Shown here: positions 17,386 to 25,705 of the stretch, in pieces
Layout: each line of letters begins with the position of its first letter
Position numbering within the stretch: the first letter of the stretch is position 1
Source: an uncultured Bacteroidales bacterium
GTDB lineage: Bacteria; Bacteroidota; Bacteroidia; Bacteroidales; UBA932
Assembly (NCBI GenBank): GCA_947630665.1
Contig: CANRID010000023.1
Span: 1 to 38,384, forward strand
Direction of reading: 5' to 3'
Length of the DNA stretch: 38,384 nucleotides
Notes under the pieces: model-generated
The model's input: only the letters and a program-made list of their open reading frames with translations
What the model was told of the DNA's origin: nothing
Database searches by the model: none
Made by a program: the position numbers and the translations under genes

Positions 17386-19080
17386 ATGAATTTATTCCTT
17401 AAGAAACTGTTTTTTTCGCTCCTGCTCATGCTTTCCTATGAAATAGCGGACGCATGCACCAATCTTCTCATCACCCGCGGAGCCTCCCGCGACGGATCTG
17501 TCATGGTTACCTATGCTGCAGATTCCCACACTACATACGGAGCCTTGTATCATACCCCCGCCGGAATTTTTCCCAAGGGAAGTATCCTGAAAGTATATCA
17601 ATGGGAAACCGGACGCTACATGGGAGACATCGCCCAGGTAGAAAGGACCTATTCCACTATGGGGAACATGAACGAGCATCAGCTTATCATCACCGAAACT
17701 ACCTTCGGAGGCAAGTTCTCTCTGAGAGACACTACCGCAATCTTAGATTACGGTTCCCTTATATACATCACTCTCCAGCGGGCCAAAACCGCGCGGGAAG
17801 CCATCCAGGTAATGACCGACTTAGTAGCTGAATACGGCTACGCTTCCGGCGGGGAATCCTTCTCCATTGCAGACAAGGACGAAGTCTGGATTATGGAAAT
17901 GGTAGGAAAAGGTGTAAAACTGAATAAAAAAGGTGAAAATATAAATAAAGGGGCCGCCTGGGTAGCCGTGAAGATTCCCGACGGATATATCTGCGCCCAT
18001 GCCAACCAGTCCCGCATTACCTCGTTCCCTTTGGACGATCCTCAAAACTGCCTGTATTCCAAAGACATCATCCAATTCGCCAAAGAAGGGGGATATTATG
18101 AAGGTCCCGACAACGAATTCAGCTTCGCGGACGCCTTTGCGGAATGGGATTTTTCCGCACTCAGAGGCTGCGAAGCCCGCGTTTGGTCCGCCTTCAACAT
18201 CTTGGGAGAGGGGATGATCGGAGACAAGCCGGCCGAAGCCTATCTCGATTACGCCTTAGGATCCAACCCTAAAAACAAAATGCCGCTTTTCATCCGTCCT
18301 TCCCACAAACTCACTCCTAAGGAGGTGGCCGATGTCATGCGGGATCATTTTGAAGGCACTCCTCTGGACATGACCAAAGATATCGGTGCGGGAGGATTCG
18401 AACTTCCTTACAGATGGCGTCCCATGACTTTCCAGGTGGACGGAAAAAAATACACCAATGAACGCGCCATCGCCACCCAGCAAACCGGATTCTGGTTGTT
18501 AGGACAGGCCCGGAACTGGCTGCCCGATGAAATCGGCGGAATTATCTGGTTCGGCGTGGACGATGCCGCCACTTCCTGCCTGACACCCGTATACAGCAGC
18601 TCCCTGCGCGTGCCGAACTGTTTAGCGGAAGAGAATGGCGACATGATTACCTACTCTCCTACCTCCGCCTTCTGGCTGTTCAACCGGGTAGCCCATCAGG
18701 CATACCTCCGGTACAATCTGTTGGCCCCGGAAATAAGAAAAGCGGCGGACGATCATGAAAACGGCGCCTTGCAGATTATTCCCGAGATAGACAAGGAAGC
18801 CCTCAGAATCTATAACACCAAACCCGCAGACGTAAAAGAATACCTGACCGGATGGTCGGAAAAATTTGCCGACAGGATGTTTAAAAAATGGAAAAAGTTA
18901 GATGAGTACCTGCTGGTAAAATATATCGACGGAAATGTGAAGAGACAGAATCCCGACGGATCCTTTAAAGACAATGGAAACGGCAAAGGCATTCCGGCAC
19001 ATCCTTCCCAGCCGGGTTATTCCGAAACATGGAAAAAAGCCGTGGTACGGGATGCGGGCGATCGTCTGCTGGTCAAGTAA
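17386..19080 (+). CDS. C69 family dipeptidase (PepD-like Ntn hydrolase)
   Basis: 564 residues. A signal peptide (about 1-23) ends immediately before Cys24, the expected N-terminal nucleophile of the mature enzyme (ACTNLLITRGASRDGS). The DGS segment and the downstream ETTFGGK and GYASGGESFSIADKDEVWIMEMVGKG blocks are typical of family C69. It should cleave dipeptides in the periplasm or outside the cell after self-processing. Length fits Bacteroidetes homologues. The stop codon is followed by a palindrome that belongs to the next operon's promoter region or ends this transcript. Confidence 0.92.
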   Translation: MNLFLKKLFFSLLLMLSYEIADACTNLLITRGASRDGSVMVTYAADSHTTYGALYHTPAGIFPKGSILKVYQWETGRYMGDIAQVERTYSTMGNMNEHQLIITETTFGGKFSLRDTTAILDYGSLIYITLQRAKTAREAIQVMTDLVAEYGYASGGESFSIADKDEVWIMEMVGKGVKLNKKGENINKGAAWVAVKIPDGYICAHANQSRITSFPLDDPQNCLYSKDIIQFAKEGGYYEGPDNEFSFADAFAEWDFSALRGCEARVWSAFNILGEGMIGDKPAEAYLDYALGSNPKNKMPLFIRPSHKLTPKEVADVMRDHFEGTPLDMTKDIGAGGFELPYRWRPMTFQVDGKKYTNERAIATQQTGFWLLGQARNWLPDEIGGIIWFGVDDAATSCLTPVYSSSLRVPNCLAEENGDMITYSPTSAFWLFNRVAHQAYLRYNLLAPEIRKAADDHENGALQIIPEIDKEALRIYNTKPADVKEYLTGWSEKFADRMFKKWKKLDEYLLVKYIDGNVKRQNPDGSFKDNGNGKGIPAHPSQPGYSETWKKAVVRDAGDRLLVK

Positions 19081-19081
19081 C

Positions 19082-19115
19082 ACCTGAACAAATTCAGGTA
19101 AAAACAGTAATTTTG
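19082..19115 (+). promoter_or_regulatory. Promoter of the IbrA/IbrB-like operon with palindrome
   Basis: TAATTTTG at 19108-19115 matches TAnnTTTG, 18 nt before the ATG at 19134. The -33 position falls in a perfect 7-bp inverted repeat, ACCTGAA-CAAA-TTCAGGT (19082-19099). No T-run follows the repeat on the plus strand, so an operator fits better than a terminator for the upstream gene, though a terminator cannot be excluded. Confidence 0.5.
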
Positions 19116-19133
19116 CATCAAATTACTTGTCTT

Positions 19134-19538
19134 ATGGAAATATTGCGATGTGAAGGAACAGACAAAAGGCTGTACGATCTGGTCGCACCCCTTGTCATGA
19201 ATCCGGCCGTGCTCAGACAGAACAATAACTATCCGTTCAAGACCTCTCGAAAATATATATGGTTCATCGCCATGGAGAGCGGAGATGTTGTGGGATTCAT
19301 GCCCGTGAAGACCGGAGAAGGCAGGCCTCGCATTGACAATTACTACATTCGGGGAGACCGGGCCGACACGCTTGACCAGTTGCTCAAAAGTATCACATCC
19401 AACAGGGAACTCAACGGACCACTGGTAGCCGTAGTCCACAAACGTCATGTCTCCGCTTTTCAAAGAAACGGGTTTACCTCATACATCGAATACAAGAATT
19501 ACGAAAAGATGGATTACAACGCGCGGAAGGAAATATGA
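19134..19538 (+). CDS. Small GNAT-like protein, first gene of an IbrA/IbrB-like operon
   Basis: 134 residues from the ATG at 19134; an earlier in-frame start at 19029 would lie within the C69 gene. The order of elements (helix, WFIAMESGDVVGFMPVK strand pair, IDNYYIRGDRADTLDQLLKS, VVHKRHVSAFQRNGFTSYIEYKNYEKM) resembles a reduced GNAT acyltransferase fold ending in the usual late helix and strand. The acetyl-CoA Q/RxxGxG/A loop is not clear, so it may not be a catalytic acetyltransferase. Its TGA overlaps the next ATG (ATGA), so translation is coupled to the IbrA-like gene. Confidence 0.6.
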   Translation: MEILRCEGTDKRLYDLVAPLVMNPAVLRQNNNYPFKTSRKYIWFIAMESGDVVGFMPVKTGEGRPRIDNYYIRGDRADTLDQLLKSITSNRELNGPLVAVVHKRHVSAFQRNGFTSYIEYKNYEKMDYNARKEI

Positions 19539-20836
19539 TCAGGCAGTTGAATGTATATGAGGCGGCAATGTGGCGGCTGAAGATACTGTTCGACCATTTC
19601 GACTACGTATATGTCTCTTTCTCGGGAGGCAAAGACAGCGGAGTACTGCTCAATCTGTGCATAGAGTACATCCGGCAGCATGCCCCTGAACGGAAGCTCG
19701 GGGTGCTGCATCTGGACTACGAGGTACAGTACCGCCAGACTACCGAATATGTGGAACGCACCCTCTCGGCAAACAGCGACATTCTGGAAGTTTTCCATTG
19801 TTGCGTGCCGTTCAAGGTGGCGACCTGCACTTCCATGCATCAGTCGTATTGGCGCCCGTGGGAAGAAAACAAGAGGGAATTATGGGTCAGGGAACGCCCC
19901 AAGGGGTGCTACACAGCGGAAGATTTCAGTTTTTATAGCGAAGATCTGTGGGACTACGACTTCCAGACACTGTTCGCGCCGTGGTTGCAACAGCGGAAAG
20001 GATGCCGGCGGATCTGTTGTCTTGTGGGCATTCGCACGCAAGAGAGCTACAACCGCTGGCGCGCCATCCACAGCGACAAGAACTACAGGCACCTGTACAA
20101 CTACAAATGGACCCGCCGTATGGGATACGACATCTACAACGCCTACCCCCTGTATGACTGGAAGATTACGGATATCTGGACGGCATACGGCCGGTTCCGC
20201 TGGGACTACAATCCCCTGTACGACCTTTACTGGCAGGCGGGCATTCCCCTCACACGGCAGCGTGTAGCGAGTCCTTTCATCTCCGAAGCCATACAGTCCT
20301 TAGCGGTTTACCGCGTTATCGACCCCGACATGTGGGGACGTATGATCAGCCGCGTCAACGGAGTGAACTTTGCGGGGCTTTACGGCCATACCTCGGCCAT
20401 GGGATGGAAATCCATCAAGTGTCCTCCCGGCTTCTCGTGGAAGCGGTACATGTACTTTCTGCTGGATACGCTGCCGGAGGCGGCACGCCGTAACTACTTG
20501 AACAAACTCGCGGTAAGCGTGCGCTTCTGGCGCGAACGCGGCGGATGCCTCTCCGAAAGGACCATCGCCAAACTGCGTGCCGCCGGCATCCCGTTCACCA
20601 TCGGGGAGGACTCGGCCTATCATACGGACAAGCATCCCGTACGGATGGAATACCTCGATGATATCGATATCAGCGAATTCCGCGAGATACCTACCTACAA
20701 GCGCATGTGTATCTGCATACTCAAGAACGACCACGTGTGCAAGTACATGGGATTCGCCCTCACCAAGAGAGAGAAGGAACTGAAAGAAAAAGTGATGCAG
20801 AAATACAAATCATTGACACGCCATGGAAGAATATAG
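19535..20836 (+). CDS. PAPS-reductase-like PP-loop protein (IbrA/DUF3440 type)
   Basis: 433 residues. The N-terminal PP-loop SGGKDSG is at residues 30-36 after VYVSF. Further conserved stretches of the DUF3440 group follow: GIRTQESYNRW, YPLYDWKITDIWTAYG, and WDYNPLYDLYWQAGIPLTRQRVASPF. PP-loop enzymes adenylate a substrate with ATP; PAPS reductase, DndC and tRNA thiolases belong here. The E. coli relative IbrA acts with IbrB as a regulator of immunoglobulin-binding protein genes; the chemistry is unknown to me. It overlaps the next gene by 14 bp. It is richer in G+C than the polysaccharide region to the right. Confidence 0.85.
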   Translation: MIRQLNVYEAAMWRLKILFDHFDYVYVSFSGGKDSGVLLNLCIEYIRQHAPERKLGVLHLDYEVQYRQTTEYVERTLSANSDILEVFHCCVPFKVATCTSMHQSYWRPWEENKRELWVRERPKGCYTAEDFSFYSEDLWDYDFQTLFAPWLQQRKGCRRICCLVGIRTQESYNRWRAIHSDKNYRHLYNYKWTRRMGYDIYNAYPLYDWKITDIWTAYGRFRWDYNPLYDLYWQAGIPLTRQRVASPFISEAIQSLAVYRVIDPDMWGRMISRVNGVNFAGLYGHTSAMGWKSIKCPPGFSWKRYMYFLLDTLPEAARRNYLNKLAVSVRFWRERGGCLSERTIAKLRAAGIPFTIGEDSAYHTDKHPVRMEYLDDIDISEFREIPTYKRMCICILKNDHVCKYMGFALTKREKELKEKVMQKYKSLTRHGRI

Positions 20837-21344
20837 AAGCCCCGTATACGGGGTCATCGCAGTTCCCATAGAAAAAGTAGTGGCCAACAACTATAATCCC
20901 AACATTGTGGCGCCACCGGAAATGAAACTCCTGGAACTGTCCATCTGGGAGGACGGCTATACCATGCCCTGCGTTTGCTATTATCTGAAAGACCGGGATC
21001 TGTATGAAATCGTCGACGGTTTTCACCGCTACATGGTCATGAAAACTTCCGCCCGTATCTACAAGCGGGAGCACGGCCTGCTGCCGGTCACCGTCATCGA
21101 CAAGGATATTTCGGAACGCATGGCTTCCACGATACGCCACAACCGCGCCCGCGGTACGCACAACGTGGAACTGATGAGCGGCATCGTCTCGGAACTCGTT
21201 GCAAGCGGCATGTCGGATGCATGGATCATGCGCAACATCGGCATGTCGAAAGACGAGCTGCTCCGCCTCAAGCAAGTGTCCGGACTCGCAGAACTGTTTG
21301 CCGACAAAACTTTCGGCAAATCGGAGGAATGGATGGAAGAATAA
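20823..21344 (+). CDS. ParB-fold protein (IbrB type)
   Basis: 173 residues. A ParB/Srx-type N-terminal domain includes IEKVVANNYNPN, the signature IVDGFHRY (residues 63-70) and RHNRARGTHN (105-114). A helix-turn-helix-like tail follows (MSDAWIMRNIGMSKDELLRLKQVSGLAELF). It lacks the C-terminal dimerisation domain and ParA partner of a chromosome-partition ParB, so this is the IbrB-type stand-alone form. The overlap with the PP-loop gene implies joint synthesis and a likely complex. It ends 18 bp before the convergent K+-channel gene. Confidence 0.85.
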   Translation: MEEYRSPVYGVIAVPIEKVVANNYNPNIVAPPEMKLLELSIWEDGYTMPCVCYYLKDRDLYEIVDGFHRYMVMKTSARIYKREHGLLPVTVIDKDISERMASTIRHNRARGTHNVELMSGIVSELVASGMSDAWIMRNIGMSKDELLRLKQVSGLAELFADKTFGKSEEWMEE

Positions 21345-21362
21345 GGGTTCTCCCGCCGATGC

Positions 21363-22295
21363 CTATGGAAGCTCCGCGGCATCATTTTTTTCCTGGACAG
21401 CGTGAGCCTTTCTTCTCTTGGGTCTTTTCAACGGATGACCGCAATACCAACAGTAGGCGGCAGTACCCTTATGTCCGCCCTTGCCACAATGCGGGCACAG
21501 GTTCCCGGCGCGCGTACTGCGGATCTCGCTATGCATCTGTGCCGACACGATGCCTGTCGGCACGGCGATGATCGTATAACCCAGCAACATCGTTACCGCC
21601 GAGATGAAACGCCCCAGCGACGTTACCGGCGTAATGTCGCCGTACCCCACGGTCGTCATCGTGACGATAGCCCAGTAGATGCTGTTGGGAATATTGTTGA
21701 ACGACGATCCTTCCCTGCCCCCCTCCACGATGTACATGATTGTCCCCAAGACCAAGACTAAAATCACCACGAATAGGAAGAATACCAAAATTTTGTTGAC
21801 GCTCCGCCGCAGCGACATCAGCAGCAGGTTGCCCTCCTTGATGATGGAACGCAGATGCAACACATGCAGCACGCGGATGAGCCGGAAAACCCGGATAATG
21901 AGGAAATGCCGGACTCCGGGAAAGAAAATCCCGACATAGAACGGCACGGTGGCAAGCATATCGACTATACCGAAAAAGCTGAAGATGTAGCGTCTGGGAT
22001 GAGGGGAACAGTAGATACGCGCAAGATACTCCACAGAAAAAGCGAAAAGCAAAAGGTACTCGAGGATTTCCAATGCCAAGGTTATCCAAAAAGGAAGAGT
22101 CTGGATGCTCTCGAACATCGTGATAAGGACCATTCCGCCGATGGAAGAGAGAAGCACGTGCTCGAAGCGCTTGCCCCGGGGAGTATCGGATTCGAAGAGC
22201 ACTCCGTGCAGTTTCCGCTTGAGTTCGGTGTTGTGAAGAAACCGTATTACGGAATTCCGAATCCTGTCAACTAAATTACCAATATATTTCTTCAT
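21363..22295 (-). CDS. Voltage-gated-type potassium channel with C-terminal zinc ribbon
   Basis: 310 residues. Six membrane segments include an S4-like arginine-bearing helix (about residues 135-149, RVFRLIRVLHVLHLR) and a pore loop with the K+ selectivity filter TVGYGD at 215-220. After the last helix comes a Cys4-type zinc ribbon (CPHCGKGG ... YCWYCGHPL) and a basic tail. It should pass K+ across the inner membrane. Such ribbons recur in Bacteroidetes ion-transporter homologues. It is convergent with the ParB-fold gene. Confidence 0.9.
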   Translation of the reverse strand: MKKYIGNLVDRIRNSVIRFLHNTELKRKLHGVLFESDTPRGKRFEHVLLSSIGGMVLITMFESIQTLPFWITLALEILEYLLLFAFSVEYLARIYCSPHPRRYIFSFFGIVDMLATVPFYVGIFFPGVRHFLIIRVFRLIRVLHVLHLRSIIKEGNLLLMSLRRSVNKILVFFLFVVILVLVLGTIMYIVEGGREGSSFNNIPNSIYWAIVTMTTVGYGDITPVTSLGRFISAVTMLLGYTIIAVPTGIVSAQMHSEIRSTRAGNLCPHCGKGGHKGTAAYCWYCGHPLKRPKRRKAHAVQEKNDAAELP

Positions 22296-22316
22296 GGTAT
22301 ATGTAATTTATATACC

Positions 22317-22324
22317 TATCTTTG
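22317..22324 (+). promoter_or_regulatory. Plus-strand -7 box upstream of the choloylglycine-hydrolase gene
   Basis: TATCTTTG matches TAnnTTTG but is 188 nt from the ATG at 22513. If used, the transcript would carry a long leader with the hairpin at 22429-22461. Confidence 0.4.
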
Positions 22325-22342
22325 CTATTAATTAACAAAATA

Positions 22343-22350
22343 CAAATATA
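22343..22350 (-). promoter_or_regulatory. Minus-strand -7 box upstream of the K+ channel
   Basis: TATATTTG on the minus strand matches TAnnTTTG, 47 nt before the channel ATG. No clear -33 box. Confidence 0.4.
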
Positions 22351-22428
22351 AGTTATAATTTGCATCTATGCCAGCCATAAACGGTCAATTGGGATCGTTT
22401 CGCGGCGTTAAATTATATTAAATTCCCG

Positions 22429-22461
22429 ACAACGGACAAACCGAAGCGGTCTTTCCGTTGT
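22429..22461. other. Intergenic hairpin before the choloylglycine-hydrolase gene
   Basis: Outer arms ACAACGGA and TCCGTTGT pair over 8 bp and inner arms ACCG and CGGT over 4 bp with an AAG loop. A second inverted repeat, GGCGG and CCGCC, follows at 22471-22486. These could be leader structures or regulator sites; no T-run marks a classical terminator. Confidence 0.5.
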
Positions 22462-22512
22462 TTAATATACGGCGGAAATGACCGCCATCCATTTTATTAA
22501 AAATTTTGCAAC

Positions 22513-23547
22513 ATGAAAATTCGAGTATTTCTATTCGGTGCGCTTATAGCCTTATTGGGCGGAACGGGCGCGTACCCGTGTTCACGGGTAGTATTCCAGG
22601 GCAAGGACAGTCTGACGGTCGTAGGACGCACTTTAGATTGGAAGACGCCCATCCCGACCAATCTTTACGTCTACCCGCGAGGCATGCAAAAGTCGGGAAT
22701 GCCCTCGGGCAACACGCTGCACTGGGTATCCAAATACGGATCGGTGCTTGCCGTCTCGTATGACGGCGGCGTAACGGAGGGGATGAACGAGAAAGGATTG
22801 GTAATGAACGCACTCTTCTGCAAGGGAACGGTCTATAACACCTCGCAGGACGACACGATGCCTGTGATAAGTCTGGCCATGCTGATAAGTTATTTCCTCG
22901 ACAACTTTGCTACCGTGGCCGAAGTGGAGCAATGGCTGGTCAAGACGCCTTTCGCCATTTACGGACAGAGCTTCGATAAAGGGACCGCGGCGGCGCTGCA
23001 CTGGGCCGTTACCGACCGCTCGGGAATGACCATGGTAATGGAATATCAGAACGGCAAGTTGAATACCTACGTTTCCCACGATTATCGGGTGCTGACCAAC
23101 GACCCGCCTTTCGAGCGCATGCTCGCCATCGACGGCTATTGGAAACAAATCGGAGGGAAGAATATGCTGCCCGGGACGGTGCGCAGCGCCGACCGTTTTG
23201 TGAGGGCCTCCTTTTTTATCGACCATATTCCCGCCGATACAGACTCCCGGACGGCTGCAGCCGCGGTATTCAGCGTGCTGGGGACCGTGTCCGTACCGTT
23301 AGGATACACCATAGAGGGCGAACCCAACCTTTCGTCCACACAGTGGCGTAGCGCCGCCGATACCAAGAATCTTATCTATTATTTCGGCTTCGCCTCGCAG
23401 TTCGCCGAGTTCTGGATAGACCTGAAGGACCTCGACCTTACACCCGGCGCTCCGGTGCTCAAGCTCGACACATCGAAGGAGAGCGACCTCTGCTTCGGCG
23501 TAAACGACCGGTTGAAACACGCCTCCCCTTTCACACCGATGTGGTAG
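22513..23547 (+). CDS. Secreted choloylglycine-hydrolase family protein (bile salt hydrolase / penicillin V acylase-like)
   Basis: 344 residues. The signal peptide (about 1-22) ends at Cys23, the N-terminal nucleophile (YPCSRVVF). Counting Cys23 as 1, Arg17 and Asp20 are present in GRTLDWK. The conserved Asn lies in VLTNDPPFERM and the late Arg in SADRFVRASFF, so the full Ntn catalytic set seems intact. Members hydrolyse conjugated bile salts or penicillin V, or quorum-sensing lactones; sequence alone does not decide which. Export to the periplasm matches gut Bacteroidetes bile salt hydrolases. Confidence 0.88.
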   Translation: MKIRVFLFGALIALLGGTGAYPCSRVVFQGKDSLTVVGRTLDWKTPIPTNLYVYPRGMQKSGMPSGNTLHWVSKYGSVLAVSYDGGVTEGMNEKGLVMNALFCKGTVYNTSQDDTMPVISLAMLISYFLDNFATVAEVEQWLVKTPFAIYGQSFDKGTAAALHWAVTDRSGMTMVMEYQNGKLNTYVSHDYRVLTNDPPFERMLAIDGYWKQIGGKNMLPGTVRSADRFVRASFFIDHIPADTDSRTAAAAVFSVLGTVSVPLGYTIEGEPNLSSTQWRSAADTKNLIYYFGFASQFAEFWIDLKDLDLTPGAPVLKLDTSKESDLCFGVNDRLKHASPFTPMW

Positions 23548-23627
23548 GAAAAACCATATCCGGACTTCATTTTTTCGCCGTTTTCATTTAAAAACACAAA
23601 AACCGACAGAAACTGACATTAAAAATC

Positions 23628-24158
23628 ATGCAGTATATCATTTTAACATCCACATTACTGTCGCTCCTGCTCATTGTGTTCTATACCATAAGAGTATGCA
23701 TAGAAATCAAAGGCATTCCCGACTCAATCAGCGCGACCTTTTTCAAAATCAGACATCGCAGGTGGTTCACGCTCACGCTATGGGGCACGGCCGCATTCCT
23801 CATTCCGGGAATATTGGCCGCCAGTGCGTCCCACACGTACTACTGGGCATTGGCCGCCTCGTTGGGGACCTTCTTGGTCGGACTCGCCCCGAACTTTACC
23901 AAAGAGCCACAAGAGGGCATCCATATCATCGGGGCGACAATGGGACTGGTCACCTCCCAGATATGGGTGGGATTAAACGACCTGGCTATTGTGTTGTCCG
24001 TATGGTCGGTCTGTATCATCGGTATCGCCATAGCCGTTGCTGTCGGGAAACCCGGAAATTTCAAGACCAGACTGCATCGCACTCATCTTCTGTTCTGGAG
24101 CGAAGTATCCTCGCTCGTCACCACCTACACCACGATATTGCTGACCCCGGGGATATAG
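23628..24158 (+). CDS. Four- to five-pass membrane protein, function unknown
   Basis: 176 residues, mostly hydrophobic segments at about 1-22, 50-68, 73-88, 100-115 and 120-142, separated by short basic loops (KIRHRRW, KPGNFKTRLHR). A conserved-looking GIPDSISATFFKIRHRRWF segment follows the first helix. I do not recognise a family with a known role. It lies 80 bp after the choloylglycine-hydrolase gene on the same strand. Confidence 0.65.
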   Translation: MQYIILTSTLLSLLLIVFYTIRVCIEIKGIPDSISATFFKIRHRRWFTLTLWGTAAFLIPGILAASASHTYYWALAASLGTFLVGLAPNFTKEPQEGIHIIGATMGLVTSQIWVGLNDLAIVLSVWSVCIIGIAIAVAVGKPGNFKTRLHRTHLLFWSEVSSLVTTYTTILLTPGI

Positions 24159-24285
24159 AGACAGAAAAAACACAGTATATCAACAATATACAGAGGACAA
24201 TAAAGAGGCCGAATTCTAACCGGCGCAAATTTTGCGATAGTTGGGAAATAACTTTAATATTGGTGATGTCCACCCACTATTAAAA

Positions 24286-25575
24286 TCAATTTTTAAGACA
24301 AGCCAACGGTATTATTTTTACGCCGTCAGGACGCGTATATGCGATTGGGCCACCGGTGATAATCAACAACAAGTCTGGCTCTCTCATCTTTATCTGAGTT
24401 TCCTTCTCATTCTTTTTTCTTACAAGTTCCCTAATTTCAAGAAGATGCTTGGCCCCCATATCAATTTCAGCCCCTCCAAGTTTGAACTCAATGAGAGCAT
24501 AACGTCCATCATCAAGATGAAGAACAGCATCCGCTTCAAGATCATACCTGTCATGATAATATGAAATCAATCCGTATGATGATTGGGAATATGCCCGCAA
24601 ATCTCTCATGGCCATACATTCAAAAATAAATCCATAGGTCTTTAAATCCATCTGCAAAAGTTCGGGTGATAATCCAAGTGCAGCGACGGCAATAGATGGA
24701 TCCGTAAAACCTCTTTTTTTTCCTCTTCTTATTGCTGTTGCAGAACGAACGGCTGGCGACCATGAATCAATATCCTGGATAACAAATAGTTTTTCCAATG
24801 CAGACACATAACTGTCAAATGTAGGCTCCGTGCAACTTTCTGTAGTCAAAGCCACCTCTTGAATCATTTTGCTCTTTTTGGCAAGCGTGGAAATATTACG
24901 GGCATACGTGCGTAATATCTCACGTGCAAGTTTTTCATTCCGGTCCACACCATCAACCGTAGAGATATCACTTGAACAAACACTTTGTAGATAATTCTTG
25001 GCGACCAACAATTGTGCTCGAGAAGTAGTTCCCAATAACGATGCAGGCCATCCGCCCCTGCATGAAGCAAATATAAGTTGTTTTATGTCAAGTTTTGATG
25101 TTTTACCATCAATAACCAAGTCCGGATTATTAAAAAGTTCTGTAAGAGATATCTCGCCCGTTGACTCACCGGATTCCCACAAACTCATGGGAAACATCCG
25201 CATCTGTGCTATGCGGCCTGTTCCGGTATGACGTATTTTTGATTTATCTACAGAATTTGATCCGGTAAGTATGAATTGCCCGACTTTCTGACGCTCGTCC
25301 ACGGCTGTCCTTACTGCATCCCATAAAGTAGGGGCATCCTGCCATTCGTCAATCAGTCGCGGAGTCGCTCCATCCAAAAGAAGAGAGGGGCGTGTGGCGG
25401 CAGTAGCAAGATAACCGTCCCGTGTATCCGGGTTTTGGAGTTTCAGTTCACTGTTGGCTTGTTGTTCGGCAGTAGTGGTTTTGCCACACCATTTAGGTCC
25501 TTCAATAAGAACAGCGCCAAATGCTTCCAAATACTCATTTAATATATGGTCTGCAATTCGTGGTAAGTATGCCAT
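24286..25575 (-). CDS. AAA_14/DUF4143 ATP-binding protein
   Basis: 429 residues. Walker A is GPKWCGKTT (residues 26-34), where most relatives have GPRRVGKTT. Next come LIDEWQDAP (Walker B-like) and FILTGSNS (sensor-like), then a C-terminal DUF4143 domain with EADAVLHLDDGRYALIEFKLG, which has the D...ExK spacing of a PD-(D/E)xK nuclease-like fold. These proteins are common in accessory regions of Bacteroidales and their function is not established. It is AT-richer than the preceding genes. A complete promoter and three 23-bp repeats lie upstream. Confidence 0.88.
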   Translation of the reverse strand: MAYLPRIADHILNEYLEAFGAVLIEGPKWCGKTTTAEQQANSELKLQNPDTRDGYLATAATRPSLLLDGATPRLIDEWQDAPTLWDAVRTAVDERQKVGQFILTGSNSVDKSKIRHTGTGRIAQMRMFPMSLWESGESTGEISLTELFNNPDLVIDGKTSKLDIKQLIFASCRGGWPASLLGTTSRAQLLVAKNYLQSVCSSDISTVDGVDRNEKLAREILRTYARNISTLAKKSKMIQEVALTTESCTEPTFDSYVSALEKLFVIQDIDSWSPAVRSATAIRRGKKRGFTDPSIAVAALGLSPELLQMDLKTYGFIFECMAMRDLRAYSQSSYGLISYYHDRYDLEADAVLHLDDGRYALIEFKLGGAEIDMGAKHLLEIRELVRKKNEKETQIKMREPDLLLIITGGPIAYTRPDGVKIIPLACLKN

Positions 25576-25600
25576 ATCCTATATTATTGGTTTTCGTCTG

Positions 25601-25631
25601 TAAAGATAGTGATTTTAAGTGTGTTTACAAA
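25601..25631 (-). promoter_or_regulatory. Promoter of the DUF4143 ATPase
   Basis: Reading on the minus strand: TTTG (25628-25631), a 19-nt spacer, then TATCTTTA (25601-25608), close to the full Bacteroidetes consensus. The ATG is 25 nt downstream. Confidence 0.7.
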
Positions 25632-25636
25632 CTGCA

Positions 25637-25705
25637 TTTTGGCTTTTTGTGGTATTCTGTTTTGGGTTCTTGCGGTATTTCGTTTTGGGTTCTTGCGATA
25701 ACTTA
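25637..25705. repeat. Three 23-bp tandem repeats just upstream of the DUF4143 promoter
   Basis: Units start at 25637, 25660 and 25683, each beginning TTTTGG and followed by a core of the form GTTCTTGCGGTA. Units 2 and 3 share the first 15 bases; unit 1 is more diverged. The array ends 5 bp from the -33 box, the position expected for activator or repressor sites. Part of the 519-bp gap from 25576 to 26094, which also holds a terminator and a glycosyltransferase remnant. Confidence 0.75.

Noticed and set aside
20823-21344. Chromosome- or plasmid-partition ParB
   Set aside because: No ParA partner, no C-terminal dimerisation domain, and coupling to a PP-loop gene; the IbrB type fits better.
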